DNA of 64,000 nt from an uncultured Muribaculaceae bacterium (GCA_910576775.1 CAJTJV010000003.1:1-64000); one strand, 5' to 3'. Shown: positions 27,848 through 39,100, counted from the stretch's first letter. Numbers and translations: made by a program. The notes: a model not told the origin generated them from the sequence alone.

Positions 27848-29131
27848 ATGACAAGCAGAAGGACATTTCTGAAAACTCTCGGCGCTGCCGGGCTGTTCAC
27901 AATCATACCGCGACATGTCCTTGGCGGCAACGGATATACCGCGCCAAGCGATCAACTTACACATGGCATCATCGGCACAGGCGGCATAGGGCGCTCTCAA
28001 AGCCACTTTTTCAGCAACGACAAGTGCCGGCTGACGGCGATTTGCGATGTCGACAAAGGCCATCTCGACATGACAGCAAAACTCGCCAAAGAGCGTCTGA
28101 ACGAAAATGTAGCCACATATCATGATTTCAGGGATCTTATCCGCGATGTCAACGTTGACATCGTACATATAGCCACCCCTCCGCATTGGCACGGCATAAT
28201 GGCCGTAGAAGCCGCCAAGGCCGGCAAAGATATTTTCTGCGAAAAACCTATGACACGCACTATCGGCGAAGGTCAGCGTGTCGTAGAGGCTGTGATGCGC
28301 TATAACCGCATTTTCCGCCTCAATACGTGGTTCAGATTCAAAGACACCTTCTACGGACTTGGCACCGATGTACAGCCTCTCAAGAAACTGGTCGACAGCG
28401 GTATGCTCGGATGGCCATTGAAAGTCACCGTCTCCGGCGCCACCGGCTTCGGATGGAAATTCTTCTGGGTGGGACAGGAAAACCTTGTCCCGCAGCAAGT
28501 CCCCGCCGAACTCGACTATGAGGCATGGCTCGGACCGGCACCCTACAAGCCCTACCATCCACACCGCGTGCATCAGACATTCCGCGGATACTGGGATTAC
28601 GACGGAGGCGGCCTCACAGATATGGGGCAGCATTATCTCGACCCTATACAATATCTTCTCAACAAAGACAACGAACTCCCGGTAAAAATAGAGGTAGACG
28701 CCCCCCAGCAGCATCCCGATGCGGTAGGCACATGGAGAAAAATAGTCTACACATATGCCGACGGCTGCCAGATCATTCTTGAAGGAGAAGGCTATGAAAG
28801 CCAGGGCAAAGTGCCATATATCGAAGGCCCGAACGGCAAAGTATACAAGGGCTTCGAATGTACGATTCCCGATGTGATGAACAAAATAGCCGAACTCCCC
28901 GACCCCAAACCGCAGAACACCGATTTTCTACAGTGTGTGCGCGACCGCCAGAAATTCGCACTCAACGAAGCGAACGGCCACTACAGCTGTACACTCGTCA
29001 ATCTCGGCAGCATCGCCCTGCGCCTCGGACGCACGAGCCTCGATTTCGATCCGAAGACACAGACATTCCCCAACGATGCTGCGGCCAACGCTCTTATCAA
29101 CCAGCCCATGCGGGGCGAATGGTCTATCTGA
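27848..29131 (+). CDS. Gfo/Idh/MocA-family oxidoreductase with Tat signal
   Basis: This 427-aa protein has a twin-arginine signal (SRRTFLKTLGAAGL), so it should be folded with its cofactor before export. The Rossmann nucleotide-binding domain has GIIGTGGIGRSQ at about 38-50. The CEKPMTR motif holds the conserved EKP, and the C-terminal substrate domain includes GLTDMGQHYLDPIQYLL. Periplasmic NAD(P)-dependent sugar oxidation is expected. Together with the DUF1080 protein 29 bases downstream it fits 3-keto-glycoside metabolism. Confidence 0.88.
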   Translation: MTSRRTFLKTLGAAGLFTIIPRHVLGGNGYTAPSDQLTHGIIGTGGIGRSQSHFFSNDKCRLTAICDVDKGHLDMTAKLAKERLNENVATYHDFRDLIRDVNVDIVHIATPPHWHGIMAVEAAKAGKDIFCEKPMTRTIGEGQRVVEAVMRYNRIFRLNTWFRFKDTFYGLGTDVQPLKKLVDSGMLGWPLKVTVSGATGFGWKFFWVGQENLVPQQVPAELDYEAWLGPAPYKPYHPHRVHQTFRGYWDYDGGGLTDMGQHYLDPIQYLLNKDNELPVKIEVDAPQQHPDAVGTWRKIVYTYADGCQIILEGEGYESQGKVPYIEGPNGKVYKGFECTIPDVMNKIAELPDPKPQNTDFLQCVRDRQKFALNEANGHYSCTLVNLGSIALRLGRTSLDFDPKTQTFPNDAAANALINQPMRGEWSI

Positions 29132-29160
29132 TTTAACCATACATTCTAACAGACACATCC

Positions 29161-32100
29161 ATGAAGAAAAACAAAATCTCCATATTGGTGCTTGCGGCAA
29201 TGCTGTGGGGCGGACAGATGTCGTTCGCTCAACTCGACAGCCGTAACCGCACTCCCGAAACCGTTGTCACAGACGGCCTCGCTCAACTCCCGGCAAAGAC
29301 TCAGGAAAAATACAACGAGATAGTATCCGAAATGGCAGGAACAGGCAGCAAAGGCATCGAGATGCTTGCCGCAATGCTCAAACCGGCCGACAAAAGCCAG
29401 AACGCAGTTTTTGAATATGCCATTGACGCTATCGTCAACCACGCCACAGCAACACCCGACGCAAATTTACGCCAACAGATCCACGACGGACTCGTTGCAG
29501 GCATTAAAAATTGCACCGACAACGCCAACAAAGCGTTCCTGCTCTCAGAGCTCAACAAAATTGCCGAAGCCGGAGACGCGCAGTTCTATGCTTCGTTTCT
29601 CGGCGACCCGTATCTGCGCCATGCGGCAATAAACGGCCTCGCGCTCGTTCCGGGAGACAACACCCTTATCATACAGCTTATCAAATCGGCGGCACAACCC
29701 GATACCGACCTTGCATATGTCGCAGCCTTCAAAAAACTATCCGCGGCCGAGCCAACACTCATAAAATGGGCGGCAAGTTCCGACCCTTCAGTACAGAAGG
29801 CTGTCTATAACGCTCTCGCCGAATGCGGCACTTCCGCTTCTGTCGCCACTCTGCACAAAGCTGCAAAGAATGTAAAATTCGCAGAAGAAAAAACAGGTGC
29901 CACCGACGCATATCTCCGTCTGCTCAAACGCATCGGCGGCAAAGAGGCTGTAAATGCCGCAAAGGAACTGACAGGATGCAAGCAGGCACATGCACGATGC
30001 GCCGGACTCAACATTCTGCTCAACAATGACAAAGCGAACGCAGAAAAAAATATATTGAACGCTCTGAAGGACAAAGACGTCGCATACCGCAATACTGCTC
30101 TCCTCCACGCCCGTAACACAGCCGGCGACGGAATATTCAACGCCGTAGCCGCAAAATACAGCTCCTTCTCTCCGTCGGCAAAAATCGACGTTCTCAACTG
30201 GCTCGGCAACAATGGCTCCCCAAATCATCTCGACCTTATCACAAAAGAGATCGGAAGCAATGACACAGCAGTAGCCATCGCAGCCATCAAAGCAGCATCA
30301 AAAATTGGGGGAGACAAGGCTCTTGCAGCTCTGACATCCGCACTCTCGCAGGAAGGCCTTACAGCAGAGGCCGCACGCGACGCCTTGCTGTCGTTCAACG
30401 GTGATATCAAGTCAGGTGTTCTCGCCGCTCTCGATTCTTCCGACCCTAAAGTCGTGAACCAAGCTCTGAAACTGGCTTCTACACGCCATATATATGCCGC
30501 ATACCCGAAAGTATTGACACTTGCGAACGGTAACGACACCGCAGTCAAAGAAACCGCGCTCAGGAGCCTGAAAGGTGTGGTTCGCCCCGATAATTTCAAT
30601 GACATCTGCAACGCTCTCGAATCTGCCGTTACCCCCCAGGCTACAATCGAACTACAGACAGCTGCAAAAAACGCCATCGTCAGTCTCGCCCCCGACAAAC
30701 AGTACAACCTGATAAACGCAAACGGTCGTCTGGATAAAAACAAAGCCTCCCTCTACTACCCCATCCTCGCCCAGGCAGCAACTCCAAAAGCAATCTCAAA
30801 ACTTCTTGAGGCATACAACACATCAAAGAGCATTGACGCATACAAGGCTCTACTTCTGGTTAACAGCACAGACATCATCCCCGTGCTCTATGATATCGCA
30901 GCCAAGAATCCCGCACGCAAGGACGATGCACTCATGCGTTATTTCGAACTTTCAAGCAATGCAGGTTATCCGGCAATCAGGCAATACGAACTTTACGGCA
31001 AAGCATTGGAGCTTAACCCGTCGGCAAAAGTTCAGAACCGTCTGCTCAACGGCCTTTCCCAAAGCCGTATATTGCCGTCGGTAATGCTTGCCGCCAAATA
31101 TCTCGACAATAAAGAGACCGCACTTGAAGCCGCCACAACAGTGAAGAATATACTGAATAAGGAAGACGGTCTTCGCAAAGGTGACGATATCAGAAATATT
31201 CTTGAAAAAGCACATAAGGTATTCGTAGAATTCGGCGTAAACGACGCCGACGCGGGTTATGCCGCCGACGAAATTGCCGGTATGCTCAAAACATTCGACA
31301 ACGAAGGAGGCTATTCAATTGTCACCGGCAGCGGCCCCAAGGGCGAAATCGAAAATTTCGATTTGTTTTTTGACTGGAACGGCATCACTCCGCTGACACT
31401 GACAATGCGTTCGACTCCGCTCGTTACCCTCGACCCAACCAAAGGGATAACCGTCAACGGCCAGACAAAAGAATTGTCGGCTGACGCATCGACTTTACAC
31501 GCCCGCATGGTTAACGACCGTATGTTTGTTTCCGTTGGCTCTGTCGAATATGCAGTAAACGATATCGTAACGACTCCCGCCAAAGGCAAAGTAAGCATCG
31601 ACAACGCCGATGCCGTTGAGAATTTCTATTTCAACAATCTCCCAGACACGCCGGTATTCGTTCTTCCGGCAGATGAAGCCGAACAAGGCTTCGAGGTCCT
31701 TTTTGACGGACGCTCACTCAGCAAATGGCACGGCAACACAAGCGCATACGTTCCCGTTGACGGCAATATCTATGTCACAGCTCAGTACGGCGGCTCCGGG
31801 AATCTTTATACAAAGAAAAACTACAGCGATTTTATACTGCGCTTCGAGTTCTTTTTCGATGTCCCCGCCGTGAACAACGGTATCGGCATACGCACCGGTA
31901 AAGACGTCACCGGAGTCGACGCAGCATTCCATGGCATGGAAATCCAGGTACTCGACCATGACGACCCTGTCTATCAGGGGCATCCGTACGGCTACAAAGG
32001 CATCCGGCCTTATCAGATTCACGGCTCTATCTACGGCGTCGTAGGAGCCAAGCATCTCGATTTCGGCCCCATCAAGCAATGGCATACTGAAGAGATAAAG

Positions 32101-32364
32101 GCTGTCGGCGACCATATAACGGTGACTGTCGACGGACAGGTTATCGTCGATGCCAATATCCGCGAGGCCTGCCAGGGCAATGCTGTAGCTCCTGACGGCG
32201 GGACGATGAATCCTTTCACCGTAGACCACCGCAACCACCCGGGACTCTTCAACAAAGAAGGATATATCAGCTTCTGCGGACATGGCCCTGGCGTAAAATT
32301 CCGCAATGTCCGCGTACTCGACCTCAGCAAGCAGAACAAAACTAAAAAAAACAAGAAGAAATAA
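29161..32364 (+). CDS. HEAT-repeat protein with C-terminal DUF1080 (3-keto-glycoside hydrolase-like) domain
   Basis: This 1067-aa secreted protein has a signal peptide at about 1-24. A long array of Ala/Leu-rich HEAT-like helices spans about 45-660, with a beta-rich linker at about 700-830. The DUF1080 jelly roll is at about 840-1060 (FEVLFDGRSLSKWHG, NNGIGIRTGKDV, MEIQVLDHDD, YGYKGIRPYQIHGSIYG). DUF1080 members act on 3-keto sugars, by elimination or hydrolysis, or bind glycans. The lysine-rich tail KQNKTKKNKKK is unusual. It sits between two Gfo/Idh/MocA genes, which could form and reduce the keto intermediates. Confidence 0.85.
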   Translation: MKKNKISILVLAAMLWGGQMSFAQLDSRNRTPETVVTDGLAQLPAKTQEKYNEIVSEMAGTGSKGIEMLAAMLKPADKSQNAVFEYAIDAIVNHATATPDANLRQQIHDGLVAGIKNCTDNANKAFLLSELNKIAEAGDAQFYASFLGDPYLRHAAINGLALVPGDNTLIIQLIKSAAQPDTDLAYVAAFKKLSAAEPTLIKWAASSDPSVQKAVYNALAECGTSASVATLHKAAKNVKFAEEKTGATDAYLRLLKRIGGKEAVNAAKELTGCKQAHARCAGLNILLNNDKANAEKNILNALKDKDVAYRNTALLHARNTAGDGIFNAVAAKYSSFSPSAKIDVLNWLGNNGSPNHLDLITKEIGSNDTAVAIAAIKAASKIGGDKALAALTSALSQEGLTAEAARDALLSFNGDIKSGVLAALDSSDPKVVNQALKLASTRHIYAAYPKVLTLANGNDTAVKETALRSLKGVVRPDNFNDICNALESAVTPQATIELQTAAKNAIVSLAPDKQYNLINANGRLDKNKASLYYPILAQAATPKAISKLLEAYNTSKSIDAYKALLLVNSTDIIPVLYDIAAKNPARKDDALMRYFELSSNAGYPAIRQYELYGKALELNPSAKVQNRLLNGLSQSRILPSVMLAAKYLDNKETALEAATTVKNILNKEDGLRKGDDIRNILEKAHKVFVEFGVNDADAGYAADEIAGMLKTFDNEGGYSIVTGSGPKGEIENFDLFFDWNGITPLTLTMRSTPLVTLDPTKGITVNGQTKELSADASTLHARMVNDRMFVSVGSVEYAVNDIVTTPAKGKVSIDNADAVENFYFNNLPDTPVFVLPADEAEQGFEVLFDGRSLSKWHGNTSAYVPVDGNIYVTAQYGGSGNLYTKKNYSDFILRFEFFFDVPAVNNGIGIRTGKDVTGVDAAFHGMEIQVLDHDDPVYQGHPYGYKGIRPYQIHGSIYGVVGAKHLDFGPIKQWHTEEIKAVGDHITVTVDGQVIVDANIREACQGNAVAPDGGTMNPFTVDHRNHPGLFNKEGYISFCGHGPGVKFRNVRVLDLSKQNKTKKNKKK

Positions 32365-32383
32365 GATAAGCTCCAAATCCTTA

Positions 32384-33628
32384 ATGACTGACTATAAAGA
32401 CAGTTCATACGTGCCGGCTTCGATAGTTGCTATCGGAGTCGGCAACCGTATGCGTACATACCTTAACTATGTAGCCAACAACCCGCGATTCGGTCGCCTT
32501 GTCGCAGTTGTCGAGCCTGATGACATCCGTCGCAACGCCATGGCAGACAAATTCGGCCTACCGGAGGAATGCCGTTTCCACAACTATAAAGACTATTTCG
32601 AAAGTGCCGTAAACGCCGATGTCGCTTTCATATGCACTCCCGAGAGAGAGCATTACGATCCATGCATGAAAGCTCTCGAAACCGGCCATCATGTCCTTCT
32701 TGAAAAACCTATAGCGCAAAACTACGAGCAATGCCTGCGCATAAACGAAGCGGCTGAAAAGGCCGGAAAAATCGTATACGTATGCCATATTCTGCGTTAC
32801 CACCCCGTTTTTCTTAAAATCAAGGAAATAGTATCGTCGGGAAGATTCGGGCGTATAATATCTATCAACCACACTGAAAATGTCGGTCTGGAACGCACCA
32901 CCCACAGTTATGTGAGAGGTCTAATGAATACTGAAGCCGGCAACAATCCGATGCTGCTCGCCAAATGCTGCCATGACATAGATTTCCTTCTCTGGATAGC
33001 AGGCTCGAAATGCAGGCACATTTCGTCGTTTGGCAGCCGTATATGGTTCCGCGAGGAAAACGCACCGGAAGGCTCCTCCGACCGATGTGTCCATTGCTCC
33101 ATTGAGCGCAACTGTCCTTATTCCGCAGTAAATCTCTACTGGCGCCGCCGGCAATGGATAAACAATTTCGATGTTGCGGCCGGAACCACCATTGAGCACG
33201 TAATTACGCGCGAACTCGAAAGCGGACGTTTCGGACGCTGTGTTTTCCATTGCGACAACGACCTGGTTGATAATCAGGTACTGACAATGCAGATGGACGA
33301 TGGCGCTCTGATAACACTTTGCATGGATGCGTTCACCCTTCGCGACGGACGCATGACAGACATCAAGATGACAGGTGGCGAAATAGTCAGCGACGGAATC
33401 AAAATAACCGTTGTCGATTTCGCAACCCGCAAAAGCGAGGTATATGATTTCACCGAAACATGTAAAAAACCTTTCCATGCCGGCGCCGACCATCTTATTG
33501 TGGAAAATTTTCTTAAAGAAATAAGAGGTGAAAAAGTAAATATATCCACTACAATAGCAGAATCACTTCCTTGCCACAAAGTATGTTTCGATGCGGAAAA
33601 AAGCCGCAAAAACAATGTAAATAAATAG
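32384..33628 (+). CDS. Cytoplasmic Gfo/Idh/MocA-family oxidoreductase
   Basis: The ATG at 32384, 19 bases after the previous stop, gives 414 aa without a signal peptide. The longer frame from 32306 overlaps the DUF1080 gene and is rejected. The Rossmann start is IVAIGVGNRMRTYL, EKP is in LLEKPIAQNY, and a cysteine cluster lies in DRCVHCSIERNCPYS. The Cys-x-x-Cys...Cys motif could bind a metal. It may handle the imported product of the secreted partner enzymes. Confidence 0.85.
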   Translation: MTDYKDSSYVPASIVAIGVGNRMRTYLNYVANNPRFGRLVAVVEPDDIRRNAMADKFGLPEECRFHNYKDYFESAVNADVAFICTPEREHYDPCMKALETGHHVLLEKPIAQNYEQCLRINEAAEKAGKIVYVCHILRYHPVFLKIKEIVSSGRFGRIISINHTENVGLERTTHSYVRGLMNTEAGNNPMLLAKCCHDIDFLLWIAGSKCRHISSFGSRIWFREENAPEGSSDRCVHCSIERNCPYSAVNLYWRRRQWINNFDVAAGTTIEHVITRELESGRFGRCVFHCDNDLVDNQVLTMQMDDGALITLCMDAFTLRDGRMTDIKMTGGEIVSDGIKITVVDFATRKSEVYDFTETCKKPFHAGADHLIVENFLKEIRGEKVNISTTIAESLPCHKVCFDAEKSRKNNVNK

Positions 33629-33650
33629 AATTCTAAATTCCTTCATCCAA

Positions 33651-33698
33651 AAAAAGTTCCTCACAATACTCGAAATTGAGTATTGTGAGGAACTTTTT
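33651..33698. terminator. Perfect 21-bp hairpin, bidirectional terminator
   Basis: The 5' arm 33651-33671 and the 3' arm 33678-33698 pair without mismatch around a 6-base loop, with A5 at the outer 5' end and T5 at the outer 3' end. It ends the oxidoreductase cluster. The next promoter's -33 box lies inside the 3' arm. Confidence 0.8.
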
Positions 33699-33713
33699 AT
33701 ATCTGTAATTTTG
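33683..33713 (+). promoter_or_regulatory. Promoter of the TonB-dependent receptor gene
   Basis: TTG (33683-33685), a 20-base spacer and TAATTTTG (33706-33713) fit the Bacteroidetes consensus. The start codon at 33733 would leave a leader of only about a dozen bases. The -33 part overlaps the preceding hairpin. Confidence 0.6.
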
Positions 33714-33732
33714 CAGCTCCAAACCACAGACT

Positions 33733-36042
33733 ATGAAAAAAGAGAGATTACTATTCACCGTAACAATGCTTATCAGCACATTCCTCTCCAATGCCACCCC
33801 TTCTCCATCCGTTACAGATGCCAACATAACAGGCCATGTAATAGAAGCGGATAACGGGGAACATCTTCCCGGATGCCTCGTTAAGATTAAAAATACCGAC
33901 ATTGCTACAGTAACCGATGCATCAGGCCATTACCTGTTCAGGGACCTCCGGCCCGGCAACTACACTATAGAAATTTCCCTTATGGGCTACGAAACTCAGA
34001 ACAAGAGTACATCTGTCAATACAGGCCAGACCGTCGAACTTAATTTCGAAATATACTCCGACGCTTTCATGCTCGACCAGGTTGTTGTCACGTCGTCGAA
34101 AACAGAATTGCGACGTCGCGAAAGTCCATCTCTTGTCAATGTCCTTTCAGGAAAGACATTCCTTACCGTAGGAGCGTGTTCTCTTGCCGACGGTCTCGAT
34201 TTCCAGCCCGGTGTAAGAGTCGAGAACGATTGCCAGAACTGTGGATTCACACAGGTACGCATAAACGGTCTTGACGGCCATTATTCGCAGATTCTTATGA
34301 ATTCACGTCCGGTATTTTCCGCTCTGGCAGGCGTGTACGGCCTTGAGCACATTCCTGCAAACATGATAGACCGAGTGGAAGTGATGCGGGGAGGAGGCTC
34401 GGCTCTCTTCGGCTCTTCGGCTGTAGGCGGCACAATAAACATCATAACAAAAGACCCCATATCCAACTCGGCCCAGGTGTCGCACACCATTTCATCGATA
34501 GGCATTACAGGCGCTCTCGACAACAACACGACAATGAACGCCTCCATTGTGACAGACAACAACAAAGCGGGCATGTTCATCTATGGCCAAAGCCGTTACC
34601 GGGGCGGATATGACGACAATAAGGACGGTTTCACAGAAGTGGCCCAAATCAAGAGCCAGACACTTGGAGCACGGACATTCCTACGCACAGGCGCAGACAC
34701 GAAACTGACTCTCGAATACCACAACACACACGAATTCCGACGCGGCGGCGACCGGCTCGACCAACCGCCGCACCTGGCAATGATTGCCGAAGAGGTGGAT
34801 CACAACATCCATTCCGGCGAAGCTACATTTGACTGGCGTTTCCGGGACCGTCGCGACAAGCTTTCAATCTTTGCAGCCACCCAAAGTACAAAACGCAAAA
34901 GCTATTACGGCTCCGACATGGATCCCGATGCATACGGCCGCACATCCGATATCGTGATATCGTCAGGCTCCCAATGGACGCATCCCATCGACAGATTTAT
35001 CTTCATGCCCTCTGAGCTCGTGGCAGGAGTCGAATATTCCTTCAACCGCCTGCACGACATAACAGTAGGTTACGGTCATGACATCCTTCAAAAGGTGAAT
35101 ATCTACAGCGGCTATCTGCAAAATGAATGGAAAAACGAGCGGTGGGGATTCCTTGTCGGCGCCCGTATCGACAAACACTCCCTTATCCGCAATGCCATTG
35201 TATCGCCGCGAGTGAACATACGTTTCAATCCCTCGAGGAATTTCAATTTCCGCGCGTCATACTCCACAGGATTCCGCTCTCCGCAGGCATACGACGAGGA
35301 TTTCCATGTGGCAATCGTTGGCGGTGAGCGCGTAGTGACAGTTCTTGCACCGGGACTGAAGCAGGAAAGTTCACAAAGCGTGAGCATCTCCGCCGACCTA
35401 TACCACCGCTTCGGCAACGTGCAGACAAACCTGCTTGTAGAAGGATTCTTCACAGATCTCCGCGATGTCTTCGCACTAAGACAGCTCGACGGGCTCGATG
35501 CCAACGGAAATGCAGTTCTTGAACGATATAACGGTTCCGGAGCGACTGTAATGGGACTGAACATCGAAGCCAAGGCCTATTTCTCGAGCCATTTCGACAT
35601 TCAAGGCGGTGTGACAATACAAAAAAGCCGCTACAAGCAACCTGAAGCATGGAGCAACAATCCGGACGTACCGGCCGTTAAAAAGATGTTCCGCACGCCC
35701 GACATATACGGTTATTTTACAGCCAACTGGGAGATTGTCAAATCACTCAAAGCAATCTTCACCGGCACCGCTACGGGTCCGATGATTGTACAGCATCTTG
35801 CAGGTTCCGGTACGGATGTCGATCTTGCCGTGCGCACACAATCGTTTTTCGACGCATCTTTCAAACTGAACTATACTTTCCGTCTTTTCAACCGCTTGAA
35901 TCTCGATTTAAGCGCCGGCATCAGCAATATCTTCAACTCCTACCAGCGAGATTTCGACAGCGGCCATCTGCGCGATTCCGGATACATCTACGGTCCGGCT
36001 CTTCCGCGCAGTCTCAATGCCGGCATTACTCTGAACCTATAG
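33733..36042 (+). CDS. TonB-dependent outer membrane receptor
   Basis: This 769-aa protein has a signal peptide, a carboxypeptidase-regulatory-like domain (about 30-115), a plug (about 125-240) and a beta-barrel to the C-terminus. The plug has GLDFQPGVRVENDCQNCGFTQ, with a Cys pair, then MRGGGSALFGSSAVGGTINIIT. It is shorter than SusC and lacks a SusD partner, so siderophore, haem, cobalamin or metal uptake is more likely than glycan. The ligand is not readable. No ferric-uptake or riboswitch element was recognised upstream. Confidence 0.9.
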   Translation: MKKERLLFTVTMLISTFLSNATPSPSVTDANITGHVIEADNGEHLPGCLVKIKNTDIATVTDASGHYLFRDLRPGNYTIEISLMGYETQNKSTSVNTGQTVELNFEIYSDAFMLDQVVVTSSKTELRRRESPSLVNVLSGKTFLTVGACSLADGLDFQPGVRVENDCQNCGFTQVRINGLDGHYSQILMNSRPVFSALAGVYGLEHIPANMIDRVEVMRGGGSALFGSSAVGGTINIITKDPISNSAQVSHTISSIGITGALDNNTTMNASIVTDNNKAGMFIYGQSRYRGGYDDNKDGFTEVAQIKSQTLGARTFLRTGADTKLTLEYHNTHEFRRGGDRLDQPPHLAMIAEEVDHNIHSGEATFDWRFRDRRDKLSIFAATQSTKRKSYYGSDMDPDAYGRTSDIVISSGSQWTHPIDRFIFMPSELVAGVEYSFNRLHDITVGYGHDILQKVNIYSGYLQNEWKNERWGFLVGARIDKHSLIRNAIVSPRVNIRFNPSRNFNFRASYSTGFRSPQAYDEDFHVAIVGGERVVTVLAPGLKQESSQSVSISADLYHRFGNVQTNLLVEGFFTDLRDVFALRQLDGLDANGNAVLERYNGSGATVMGLNIEAKAYFSSHFDIQGGVTIQKSRYKQPEAWSNNPDVPAVKKMFRTPDIYGYFTANWEIVKSLKAIFTGTATGPMIVQHLAGSGTDVDLAVRTQSFFDASFKLNYTFRLFNRLNLDLSAGISNIFNSYQRDFDSGHLRDSGYIYGPALPRSLNAGITLNL

Positions 36043-36107
36043 GCACACAGGCCGAAAAGTATTTAAAATTTCCTGTCCGGTGAGATAAATAAATGAACGT
36101 AAATTCG

Positions 36108-36115
36108 TAATTTTG
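36108..36115 (+). promoter_or_regulatory. -7 box upstream of carB
   Basis: TAATTTTG, 56 bases before the carB ATG, matches TAnnTTTG. No good -33 box is seen. Confidence 0.45.
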
Positions 36116-36171
36116 CAAAGCCTCTCGAATCGGCTTCATTTATTCTACTTACAGAACAGATTTAAAGAACA

Positions 36172-39100
36172 ATGAAAAAAGTGTTATTGCTCGGCTCAGG
36201 TGCCCTGAAGATCGGCCAGGCGGGCGAATTCGACTATTCAGGTTCCCAAGCGCTTAAAGCACTCCGCGAAGAGGGAATCGAATCGATACTCATCAACCCG
36301 AACATTGCCACAATACAGACTTCGGAAGGCGTCGCCGACCGTGTGTATTTCCTCCCTATAACCCCGTATTTCGTTGAAGAGGTTATCAAGAAGGAACGTC
36401 CCGACGGCATCCTGCTCGCTTTCGGCGGCCAGACCGCACTCAACTGCGGCACACAGCTCTACCTCGACGGCACTCTCGAGAAATACGGAGTAAAAGTTCT
36501 TGGAACCTCGGTTGATGCTATCATGATTACCGAGGATCGCGACCTGTTCGTCAAGAAATTAAATGAAATCGATGTAAAGACTCCCGTATCACAAGCTGTC
36601 TAGAACCTTGAGGATGCCCTCAAAGTCGCACACCGCATAGGCTATCCCGTAATGGTACGCTCCGGGTATGCCCTCGGCGGCCTCGGCTCCGGCATATGCA
36701 CCAACGACGAGGAATTCATAACCCACTGCGAAAGCGCCCTCGCCTATTCCCACCAGATTCTCGTAGAGGAATCGCTCAAAGGCTGGAAAGAAATAGAATT
36801 CGAGGTGATACGCGACAGTTCCGACTTGTGCTTCACGGTCGTGCCGATGGAGAATTTCGACCCTCTGGGCATACACACAGGAGAAAGTATCGTTGTAGCT
36901 CCCATCGTATCGCTCACACCCGAACAGATAAAAATGCTCCAGGACATAGCGACCCGAGTTGTACGACATATCGGTATCGTCGGCGAATGCAATATACAAT
37001 ATGCCTTCAACGCCGAGACAAACGACTACCGCATTATTGAAATCAATGCACGCCTTAGCCGCTCGTCAGCTCTGGCATCCAAAGCGTCAGGTTATCCTCT
37101 TGCTTTCGTAGCTGCCAAACTCGCTCTCGGCTATACTCTCGACCGGATTGGTGAGTCTGGCACACCCAACTCCGCCGCCAAAGCACCCTCGGTCGACTAC
37201 ATGATCGTAAAGATTCCCCGCTGGGACCTCTCGAAATTCGTCGGCGTAGACCGAGAAATCGGTTCTTCGATGAAATCTGTCGGCGAAATTATGTCAATCG
37301 GCAAATCCTTCGAAGAAATTATCCAGAAAGGTCTCCGTATGATAGGCCAGGGAATGCACGGCTTTGTCGGCAACTCCGACCTGCACGTAGACGACCTCGA
37401 ACACGCTCTCTCCCACCCTACCGATACCCGTATCTTCGCTATCGCTCAAGCTCTTGAAGAAGGTTACACTCCCGAACGGGTAGCCGAACTGACAAAGATT
37501 GATATATGGTTCATCAACCGTCTTGCCAACATCGTACGTTTCGCCGGCAAGCTCCGCGGCCTCGGCTGTACGGTAGAGGAAATCGACCACGAGACAATGC
37601 TCGAGGCCAAACGTCTCGGATTCTCCGATTTCCAGATTTCACGCCTCGTGGAGAACCCGAGCGGAAATATGGAGGCCGACGTCCTCCGCGTACGCAACCG
37701 CCGCAAAGAACTCGATATAACCCCGCGTGTGCTACGTATCAATACGGTAGCCTCCGAATATCCCGAACTCACAAACTATCTTTATGTCACCTACGGCGCC
37801 TCGGAGAATGCCATCCCATATGATCTGAACTCGCGCAACAACATCATCGTCCTCGGCTCCGGAGCCTATAGAATCGGCAGCTCGGTAGAATTCGACTGGT
37901 GCTCTGTCAACGCCGCCACCACATGCCGCAAACTCGGCTACAAGGCCATAATGATAAACTACAACCCGGAGACCGTGTCGACCGACTATGACATGTGCGA
38001 CCGCCTCTATTTCGATGAACTCAGCTTCGAGCGCGTAATGGATATCATCGATCTTGAGACTCCCCGCGGCGTCATTGTCAGCGTAGGCGGCCAGATTCCC
38101 AACAATCTGGCGATGAAGCTCTACCGCCGGCATGTGCCTGTATTGGGGACATCGCCCGTATCTATCGACCGCGCCGAGAACCGCCACAAGTTCTCTGCCA
38201 TGCTCGACCAGCTCGGCATCGACCAGCCAAGATGGAAAGAGCTCACCACAGAGGACGAGATTCACGCCTTCGTCGAGGAAGTAGGCTTCCCCGTCCTGAT
38301 TCGTCCGAGCTATGTGCTGTCCGGCGCGGCAATGAACGTATGCTACGACTACGAACAGATGCACCGTTTCCTCAGCCAGGCAGCTAAGGTATCGAAAGAA
38401 TACCCCGTCGTTGTATCGGAATTCCTTCAGAACGCAAAGGAGATAGAATTCGACGCAGTCGCCCGCAACGGCAAGATTGTCGAATACGCGATTTCCGAAC
38501 ATGTGGAATATGCCGGCGTACATTCCGGCGACGCCACTCTGGTTTTCCCGGCACAGAAAATATATATGGCTACGGCAAGACGTATCAAGCGCATCAGCGC
38601 ACGCATCGCCGAGGCTCTAAATATTTCCGGTCCGTTCAACATCCAGTATCTTGCCAAAGACAACTATGTGAAAGTCATCGAGTGTAACCTGCGCGCGTCG
38701 CGTTCGTTCCCATTTGTGAGCAAGGTGCTGAAAAAGAATTTCATAGAGACAGCCACACGCATAATGCTCGGCGAGAACGTCGAGGTCGCAGACACATCGA
38801 CATTCGACATCGACTATATCGGCGTTAAGGCATCCCAGTTCTCTTTCGCCCGTCTCCATAAAGCCGACCCCGTACTTGGCGTCGATATGTCGTCGACGGG
38901 CGAGGTAGGATGCCTCGGCCGCGATTTCGACGAGGCTCTTCTCAATGCGATGATTTCGGTAGGACACCACGTGCCGGCAAAAGGTGTGTTGGTAAGTTCC
39001 GGCGATGCCCGTGCGAAGGTTGATATGCTTGAAGCCTGCCGTCTTCTCGACTCCCGCGGATATAAAATCTATGCCACCCCCGGAACAACGGCTTTCCTTA

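Noticed and set aside
36601..36603. TAG read as a sense codon by a changed genetic code
   Set aside because: TAG ends several other intact genes in the window (stops at 19898, 36042 and 47906), so global reassignment is not supported.
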